From the NCBI GenBank assembly GCA_031288635.1, contig JAITQZ010000032.1, positions 1-12,039 of the forward strand: 12,039 nt of DNA, in the 5' to 3' direction. The position numbers were made by a program, and so were the translations under genes. Below are positions 5,847 through 12,039 of this stretch, piece by piece. The notes below the pieces were generated by a model, which saw only the letters and a list, made by a program, of their open reading frames with translations, ran no database searches and was not told where the DNA came from. Positions within the stretch are counted from its first letter, which is position 1, and each line of letters opens with the position of its first letter. Origin of the DNA: Candidatus Peribacteria bacterium (GTDB lineage: Bacteria; Patescibacteria; JAEDAM01; Absconditabacterales; Absconditicoccaceae).

Positions 5847-8800
5847 TTATCTAAACATTTTTTCAGCTTTCAGGTATTTGGCGATAATTAGTACTGCGAG
5901 ATATTCATCAGGAGTCAGGAGGTCTTGAGCAGTAGTAATGAGGAAATCGAGTTTCTGGAAAGCATTTGATAAAGTATTTTGTTTTGAAAATCTTTGCACA
6001 AAAGATTGCACCGCCTCAAAAAGTTGACTCCCTGCTTCATTTGGCAAGATGGAGGAGAGGGGAGGACGGTCAAGTTCTTTAGCCATAAAGTTGTGGAGGG
6101 TTTCAGCATTTTGGGTACTTTTAAGCGGAGAATATCGGTAAGCATTCAAGAGATTGACGACTCTGTGATATTGTGTAGGTTGAATACGATAGCGTAGAAT
6201 AGCATTCATTGTATCTTCCAAATTTCCATTGTAGAGTGTTGCCAGATGCTCTTTGAGTGCTGCAAAATCTGAATGTTTGTCCATAAGGTCATTGATGTCA
6301 CTTAATTGTTGCAAAGTGGTTTGTTCTACTGCTTGTTGCTGTTGCTCCTGTTGCTGTTGTCTGGTGGTTAAGGGGGGCAAAGACTGAACTTCATTACTGT
6401 GAGGAGTTCCATCAATGAGCAGGATTTGTGTGTCTTTGGTTTGAGTAGGAAAGAGAGCAAAACTACATCCGTGGGCGTGTTGTGTAGTCACTTTCTTCCC
6501 ATCAGGGAGGAAGCCAATTGCTACTCCTGACAAAATACCTGCCTGACGAAGTAGTGCGGTGGTAATCAATGCAAAATCGGCACACACTCCTGCTCGTTTT
6601 TTCCCTTGTAGTTGAGAGGAAAGTTTTGGTTGTGTAGTACGGAGTTCTTCAATTCTCTGTTCACAAATAAAGAGTCTGTCTTGGTTCGACTTTCAGCGTT
6701 TTAGTTCGTTGACTGCTCCATTGTGTAAATCATAAAAAGAGTGGTTTCTTACGTATGCTTCAATGCGGTGTATCTTTTCTAGAGGAGGCAGAGCGTTGAG
6801 AGAGGTAATAAACATCTCCGTTTCTACATCAAATGCAAGTAAAGGAGCTAAAAAAGCAGACTGATGAGGGAATTTTCCTTTGAGGGTATCGTAGGTCTTC
6901 CCGTCGATTTCAGGAAGAGGAGCAGAGAGCAGAGGGAGTTCTAGAGAATATTTGACTTGGTCATACGAGGTCTCCACAGTCGTAGTGCTAATCCCTAATG
7001 CATTCGTATATTCCGTTAAAGCTTCTTCTTTCTCTCCTTTTTTTCCTTTGATTCTCTGGGGGATAATGCGTGCATTGAGGGGTTTTGGTAAGACAAGCGT
7101 TCCTTTGGCAGGATGGGGTAACATAATACTTGTCTCTTTGGTAGGTCATAAGACTTCTGGGGCGAGAGGAAGGTCTATTCTCTGCCGAGAACCATCCGTA
7201 GGGTTTGCCAGCCCCAGTAAATTGGTGATAAGCATTTCATTCAGAGGTTCTTTGAGTTCCATAATTTCTGGTGGAGGCTTTCCATTTTCAGCTCCCAGAG
7301 GATTTCCTCCTTCTAGTCCTTCGTCGGTGGTATCAGAAAGATAATCAGCAGGAGAAAGCTCTCAACTCTCATTTCCCTGATTATTTTTCCCCTTAAAGCC
7401 TAACTTTTCCCAAAAGCCCTTGGAGGATTCCTTTTCTAAGATTTCTGGGAAAATTCTGCTGATAAAGGTATCTGCCAATTGGTTAGTGTATCTGACCTTG
7501 AAAGGAGAAATGGTATCTATCAAGAGTTGGGGGTAGGTTTTGATGAGGTGATTAATCCCCGTAAGATGAGAGGGAGCAAGAAACGTATCAACTATTTTTC
7601 TTCTTCGGCTTTTGGAAGATTTCGCTTTTTCATTTTGTTGTGAGAAATAATCAACAATTTGAGATTGATATTCCTCCAAGGTTCAGTGTTTTGTCTTGAA
7701 GGGAATACAGAGATTTAGGAAACGAAGCTTAGCTTCTTCTGCAGGAGTAATGATAAAGGAAGCGGTTTGTCCTTGTTTATGGACAATGAATTGGTCCCCA
7801 TTTCTGGCACAATAAAAGAGTCCTCCTTGTTGTGAGGTGAGCCGATATATTGTATCAAAATGTCCTCCTACAGGATTTCCGGAGTGGTCAATGATGAATC
7901 GTTTCCTATCTTTTTGAGCCTTGAAAGCAATATTTCCGCCGATGTTTACGGGGGCTCAAACGGTATCAAAATGTCCTCCTACAGGATTTCCGGAGTGGTC
8001 AAAAATGAATCGTTTCCCATCTTTTTGAGCCTTGAAAGCAATATTTTCGCCGATGTTTACGGGGTATCAAACGTCATCAAAAGGTCCTCCTACAGGATTT
8101 CCGAAGTGGTCAATGATGAATCGTCCCCCATCTTTTACAGCCGAGAAAGCAATATTTCCGCCGATGTTTACGGGGTATCAAACGGTATCAAAAGGTCCTC
8201 CTACAGGATTTCCGGAGTGGTCAATGATGAATAGTTCCCCATCTTTTTGAGCCCTGAAAGCAATATTTCCGCCGATATCTACAGGGTCTCAAACGTCATC
8301 AAAAGTTCCTCCCACACGATTTCCTTGATGGTCAATGGTGAATCGTTTCCCATCTTTTTTAGCCTTGAAAGCAATATTTCCGCCGATATCTACAGGGTCC
8401 CAAACGTCATCAAAAGGTCTTCCTACAGGATTTCCGGAGTGGTCAATGATGAATCGTTTCCCATCTTTTTTAGCCTTGAAAGCAATATTTCCGCCGATGT
8501 TTACGGGTTTTCAAATGTTATTATATCACGAGATATCTATTATCTGCTCCATTGCTATATTATTGTCAATCTTTTCTGGTGGTTTTATTTCATAGATTTG
8601 GAACTGTTCATTCCATTCTAAGGTGGCTGCTGGTCAATGATAATGATGAATCAGCTCTAAAAGTTCTGCTTTATTGTACTTTTCTGCGAGCTTATTTTTC
8701 GTATGAAAAGTCAAATCCAGAGGTTGATAGCGTGCGGCTTCCAGCTGAGGGTCAGTGAAATCCCCTCCAAGGGTTGTGAGGATACGTTTGACCAAATCTG

Positions 8801-8954
8801 GAGGAAAAAAGGTAAGGTGGGAAAATTCTTTTTGAGTGTTGAGACCTTTTTGTTTGAGCAATGCTATGACCTTTTCTTGCTTCTCATCAAGAGAGATTTC
8901 TTCGTTGTTTGTCGGAGAGGGTAAAAATTTATGATATATATATATGATATTAAT
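5847..8954 (-). CDS. Giant WG-like repeat/transglutaminase-like protein, C-terminal 1010+ residues
   Basis: Second part of the gene that starts at 9586; the frame is open from just after a TAA at 8955 to the TAA at 5847, with 11 in-frame UGAs. Residue numbers refer to the rejoined ~1245-residue product. Residues 353-574 are six 37-residue WG-like repeats, consensus VNIGGNIAFKAQKDGKRF then IIDHSGNPVGG, and ~575-610 is a degenerate seventh. A Pro/Gly-rich linker follows. Residues ~950-1060 look like a transglutaminase core: Cys1001 in RAGVCADFALITTALLRQAG, His1036/1038 in QHAHG, Asp1058 in LLIDGTP. These match the family forms GVC..FA, HAW and DPT. A Gln-rich run lies near 1077-1095, and the C-terminus is helical. 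The fold can be a cross-linker, protease or inactive scaffold, so activity is open. I see no signal peptide in the joined protein. There is no obvious start codon near the 5' end of this frame, so it probably needs joining to the 8864-9586 frame. Confidence 0.85.
7863..8528 (-). repeat. Six tandem 111-bp repeats encoding WG-like modules
   Basis: Six units of exactly 111 bp begin on the plus strand at 7863, 7974, 8085, 8196, 8307 and 8418. All are in frame (37 codons). In protein direction the consensus is PFDDVGxPVNIGGNIAFKAQ then KDGKRFIIDHSGNPVGG. The order resembles KWG/WG beta-repeats (..KDGKWGFID.SG..V...FD.V), with RFIID replacing WGFID. Copies are nearly identical at the DNA level, including third positions, over the stretch from AGGATTTCC to TTTCCGCCGAT. 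This points to recent duplication or gene conversion. Most variation is in the segment after FDxV: G-Y, G-A, G-D, W-D or G-K before P. Units 1 (8418-8528) and 2 (8307-8417) are the most divergent. Confidence 0.93.
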
Positions 8955-9586
8955 TTATCTTTTACATAATGACCGAGATGTTGTACAGTATATAAATATT
9001 CTTCTCCTATCCTTTCTCCTCTGGTTCTCGTATCAGACATGTTTTCCTTTTGGAGTTGTTTAGTTCTGAGGAGGGGAGCGTAGAGTTCGTCAATTTGTTG
9101 GTACAATGCTTTGGCTGATGGAGTGGAAGGGATTTGTTGGGTATCAATGGAATCTTGTGTGGTGGGATTGGTACGGAGTTTCTGTGTGGAGTGAACATAA
9201 AGTTTTAATTGCTTTTCCCATTCAGCTTTGTTGTTAGCATTACGAAATTTTTCTTTATACTGTTCTACTTTTTGGGTAATTTTTTGGAAAAGTTGGGGAT
9301 ATTTCATAATGAATTGAGGATTCCCGATGAGTTGCAAATATTCGTTTTTGGTCCGATAGTGTTCTTCAGCTAATTTGAGACCGTCATTGAAATCGTGTTG
9401 CATAATTCTCTGGATGAGGAGATTAGTATCTTTTCAGTGAGGACTCGTGTCTTTTCGTTTGCGGAGTTTTTGGAAAAGTTCTTGTTTATGAGCAGAAAAA
9501 GTTTCATAGTTCCAATCTTTCAAAAGGTCTACTAATCAGTTTTCAGTAGGGGTTGGTGGAGTATTGGTAGGGGTATTTAGAGGCAT
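8864..9586 (-). CDS. N-terminal part of the giant repeat/transglutaminase-like protein
   Basis: Begins with ATG at 9584-9586 (MPLNTPTNTPPTPTENG), 25 nt after the predicted start of a consensus promoter. As written it ends at TAG 8864-8866, giving 240 residues. UGA at 9536-9538 and 9434-9436 is read as Gly (ENGLVDLL and SPHGKDT). A short Thr/Pro-rich leader is followed by helical, charged sequence with no signal peptide, membrane segment or known motif. The last ~30 residues in this frame (YIIINFYPLRQ... onward) look like out-of-frame translation. The neighbouring frame there continues a normal-looking protein, KFLPSPTNNEEISLDEKQEK, into the 5847-8954 frame. Losing one AT from the (AT)6 tract at 8934-8945, or a -1 shift at A-AAU-UUU (8924-8930), joins the two. 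Either a sequencing error, a phase-variable gene, or programmed frameshifting could explain this. Confidence 0.8.
8924..8930 (-). promoter_or_regulatory. Possible -1 frameshift slippery heptamer A-AAU-UUU
   Basis: In the frame of the 9586 start the minus strand reads ATA AAT TTT, so the heptamer A AAT TTT has the X XXY YYZ form in exactly the register needed for simultaneous -1 slippage. A -1 shift here gives ...IINF-LPSPTNNEE and enters the long downstream frame. I see no strong hairpin or pseudoknot just downstream, only a weak TCTC/GAGA pairing about 40 nt away. Confidence 0.35.
8934..8945. repeat. (AT)6 dinucleotide tract at the frame break
   Basis: ATATATATATAT, flanked on both sides by a TG/GA context. 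One unit fewer (5 copies) would restore a continuous reading frame through the giant gene: ...KLISYIYHKFLPSPTNNEE. Short dinucleotide tracts are known sites of slipped-strand change and of assembly error. Confidence 0.9.
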
Positions 9587-9617
9587 TTGGAAATAATGTA
9601 GAATTAAGTATATTCTA

Positions 9618-9646
9618 AGTATACTCCAAAGAGTGTATTTTGTCAA
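9618..9646 (-). promoter_or_regulatory. Consensus-type promoter of the giant gene
   Basis: On the minus strand a perfect TTGACA (9641-9646) is followed after 17 bases by TATACT (9618-9623). Transcription would begin near 9611, 25 nt before the ATG at 9586. A second TATACT copy lies at 9607-9612. This is the best sigma-70-type promoter in the window. Confidence 0.65.
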
Positions 9647-9994
9647 TTTTTTCCTCACTTAATTTCTGCTTTTTTGATTTGCTGTTATGTGTCGCTTTTC
9701 GACTTTCCCTGCTTTTACTGTGGATATATTTGTTTTTCTGTCGTTTGTTTCGGATAGGTACGAGACCTGTCCCTACATCCGCTTTCTTTGAAAATTTTTC
9801 TCTTTCCCACAATGAATATAGGATGCAGTACAAAAGGTTACCTGTGAAACTTCCAACTTGAAAATGATTTATGCTTCAAACGTTGAAGATTGGAGCAAAT
9901 TTTTTTTCTTTCTTTTCTTGCTATCCCAAATAAAGTTCCCATTTTTCATCGAAACCTTACAAACTACCTATGCAAAAAAAATCATAACTTTCTC
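9647..9994. other. Intergenic region without a supported gene
   Basis: About 350 bases between the giant gene promoter and the rRNA promoter. Short open frames on both strands here have low-complexity Phe/Leu or Lys/Ser composition, and I do not accept them. The region holds an imperfect palindrome at 9751-9781 and a small CTTCAA/TTGAAG hairpin at 9874-9888 followed 10 bases later by a run of T, too far for a standard terminator. No tRNA was recognised. Confidence 0.6.
9751..9781. repeat. Imperfect palindrome, possible dispersed repeat
   Basis: CGGAT pairs with ATCCG at the ends, and AGGT/ACCT form an inner hairpin around ACGAG. The core GGTACGAGACCTGTCCCTAC resembles a type of short palindromic dispersed element I have seen in other bacterial genomes, but that is memory, not a search. 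Only one copy is in this window. Confidence 0.3.
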
Positions 9995-10022
9995 TTGCAA
10001 TTGGTGAGTAAATCCATATCTT
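9995..10022 (+). promoter_or_regulatory. Possible promoter of the 5S-16S rRNA unit
   Basis: TTGCAA (9995-10000) and TATCTT (10017-10022) are separated by 16 bases. Transcription would start near 10029, about 29 nt before the 5S rRNA. TATCTT also occurs in the two 12-base elements in front of the genes at 4407 and 5087. Alternative -10 boxes such as TTATAC (10021-10026) cannot be excluded. Confidence 0.35.
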
Positions 10023-10057
10023 ATACCTTGCAACAAAAGAAATCAACCTCTCTACAC

Positions 10058-10173
10058 GGTGGTGCTGATGTGAATGATGGAAACACCTGTTCCCATTCCG
10101 AATACAGAAGTTAAGCATCATTCAGTCGATGATACTGGCGGGCTTCCCGCTGGGAAAGTAGATTAGTGCTACC
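10058..10173 (+). rRNA. rrf: 5S ribosomal RNA
   Basis: Length is 116 nt. The ends pair as helix I over eight base pairs (GGUGGUGC with GUGCUACC, including G-U pairs). The loop B/C block CACCUGUUCCCAUUCCGAAU followed by ACAGAAGUUAAGC is the hallmark of bacterial 5S. GAUGAUACUGGCGGGCUUCC and GGGAAAGUAG match the helix IV/V arm. It lies upstream of the 16S gene in the same direction, which is the reverse of the usual 16S-23S-5S order. No terminator with a T run separates it from 16S, so the two are probably co-transcribed. Confidence 0.95.
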
Positions 10174-10201
10174 ATATAGAGGAGTTGGTTGGTTGCAGAA
10201 G

Positions 10202-10237
10202 CTCCGTAGTGCTACGGGGTCCCGTATAAGCTACGGG
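10202..10237 (+). other. Two adjacent hairpins in the 5S-16S spacer
   Basis: Hairpin 1 pairs CTCCGTAG (10202-10209) with CTACGGGG (10212-10219). Hairpin 2 pairs CCCGTA (10221-10226) with TACGGG (10232-10237). The arms are similar enough to cross-pair, so alternative structures are possible. No T run follows. They may be processing signals between 5S and 16S. The spacer does not fold as a recognisable tRNA. Confidence 0.5.
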
Positions 10238-10249
10238 AAGTTCTTTACC

Positions 10250-10282
10250 AATACGAATAAGAATTAGAGCTAAGATGTATAC
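10250..10282 (+). other. Pre-16S processing stem, 5' arm
   Basis: Pairs with 11847-11880. CTAAGATGTATAC (13 bp) and TACGAATAAGAA (12 bp) are exactly complementary to the 3' arm, separated by a small internal loop. A long stem bracketing 16S is the classic RNase III substrate in rRNA precursors. Confidence 0.85.
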
Positions 10283-10284
10283 TT

Positions 10285-11779
<1,495 letters not shown>

Positions 11780-11788
11780 CACTTAAAC

Positions 11789-11804
11789 CCTCGTGCAAAC
11801 GAGG
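11789..11804 (+). other. Hairpin just after the 16S 3' end
   Basis: CCTCG and CGAGG form a 5-bp stem around TGCAAA, ten bases after the predicted 16S end and inside the processing stem. It may be part of precursor folding. No T run follows, so it is not a terminator. Confidence 0.45.
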
Positions 11805-11846
11805 TATTGACAAAAAAACAAACCTTCCATCGAGGGTATCGGTGGA

Positions 11847-11880
11847 GTATACATCTTAGATTCTCTTTCTTATTCGTAGT
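11847..11880 (+). other. Pre-16S processing stem, 3' arm
   Basis: GTATACATCTTAG and TTCTTATTCGTA are reverse complements of segments at 10250-10282, closing a stem around the 16S rRNA. This places the mature 16S ends inside 10283-11846, in agreement with the alignment. Confidence 0.85.
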
Positions 11881-11891
11881 GGTGAAATTGG

Positions 11892-11918
11892 AAAAGTCTG
11901 ATTGAATTCAGATTTTTT
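11892..11918 (+). terminator. Intrinsic terminator after the 16S rRNA
   Basis: AAGTCTGA (11894-11901) pairs with TCAGATTT (11908-11915, one G-U pair) around the loop TTGAAT, merging into a run of six T (11913-11918). It lies about 12 bases after the processing stem, so transcription probably ends before any 23S gene. Confidence 0.65.
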
Positions 11919-11968
11919 CTAAATATAGGAAATTCAAAAAATAGAAATGACAGTAAATTGTTCGTGAT

Positions 11969-12039
11969 ATGGAAAAGTCAACATTGAAAATCAAGGCGAT
12001 TCTGGAAAAACTCTTTAGAAATGGAGATTGAATAACAAA
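11969..12039 (+). CDS. Possible gene start, truncated by the window edge
   Basis: An ATG at 11969, after a TAA at 11954, opens MEKSTLKIKAILEKLFRNGD and reads through UGA at 12029-12031 (Gly in code 25) to the window end. Composition looks protein-like but only 23 codons are visible. It lies beyond the rRNA terminator. No ribosome site or clear promoter is visible. An ATG at 11947 opens a different, short frame. Confidence 0.35.

Noticed and set aside
6330..6365. CRISPR-like short repeats
   Set aside because: The repetition is a CAA/CAG glutamine run inside a coding frame; there are no spaced direct repeats with unique spacers anywhere in the window.
7860..8621. Long plus-strand open frames across the repeats (MSSYRISGVVNDE... 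type)
   Set aside because: They are the antisense of the 111-bp repeats; repeating units keep the opposite strand open by chance, and the minus-strand frame has clear protein features and continues beyond the array.
9615..9861. Short open frames on both strands upstream of the rRNA genes
   Set aside because: Opposed overlapping frames of biased composition, one running through the giant gene's promoter; nothing supports translation.
10174..10284. tRNA gene in the 5S-16S spacer
   Set aside because: The two hairpins do not give a cloverleaf and there is no TTCGA-type T-loop or acceptor stem.
11789..11804. Terminator directly after 16S
   Set aside because: The stem is short, lies inside the processing stem and has no T run; the hairpin at 11892-11918 fits much better.

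Overview
The window comes from a bacterium that reads UGA as glycine (genetic code 25), so most likely a member of the Candidate Phyla Radiation, Absconditabacteria (SR1) or Gracilibacteria (BD1-5/GN02). Three things point there. (i) A full-length YebC-family gene only exists if two in-frame UGAs, one at codon 2, are read through. (ii) A long minus-strand gene (5847-9586) carries 13 in-frame UGAs with no other stop. (iii) The 16S rRNA is complete but very divergent. I cannot choose between the two phyla without a database search.

Layout. 1-3570 (minus strand): two large proteins of unknown function, the first cut by the window edge. The second (720 aa) holds two copies of a module resembling peptidoglycan-binding domains. 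3748-5839 (plus strand): a compact housekeeping cluster made of a free-standing isoleucyl-tRNA synthetase C-terminal domain, a 58-residue zinc-knuckle protein, RecX, and YebC. 5847-9586 (minus strand): a giant gene of about 1245 codons. It has a helical N-terminal part, six near-identical 37-residue WG-like repeats plus a degenerate seventh, and a transglutaminase-like Cys-His-Asp domain, followed by a Gln-rich linker and a helical C-terminus. Its reading frame breaks once, between residues ~215 and 240, at an (AT)6 tract next to a perfect A-AAU-UUU slippery heptamer. 9587-10057: mostly non-coding, with a strong minus-strand promoter for the giant gene and a likely plus-strand rRNA promoter. 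10058-11918 (plus strand): 5S rRNA, then 16S rRNA within a long processing stem, then an intrinsic terminator, with no 23S. 11969-end: a possible start of another gene.

Expression signals agree with each other. No gene start has a convincing Shine-Dalgarno site. The 16S 3' tail lacks CCUCC, the anti-Shine-Dalgarno core. The four best protein-gene promoters would give leaders of only about 25-30 nt. The most interesting items are the frame break in the giant repeat/transglutaminase gene, the altered anti-Shine-Dalgarno tail, the 5S-16S order without 23S, and the orphan IleRS C-terminal domain.
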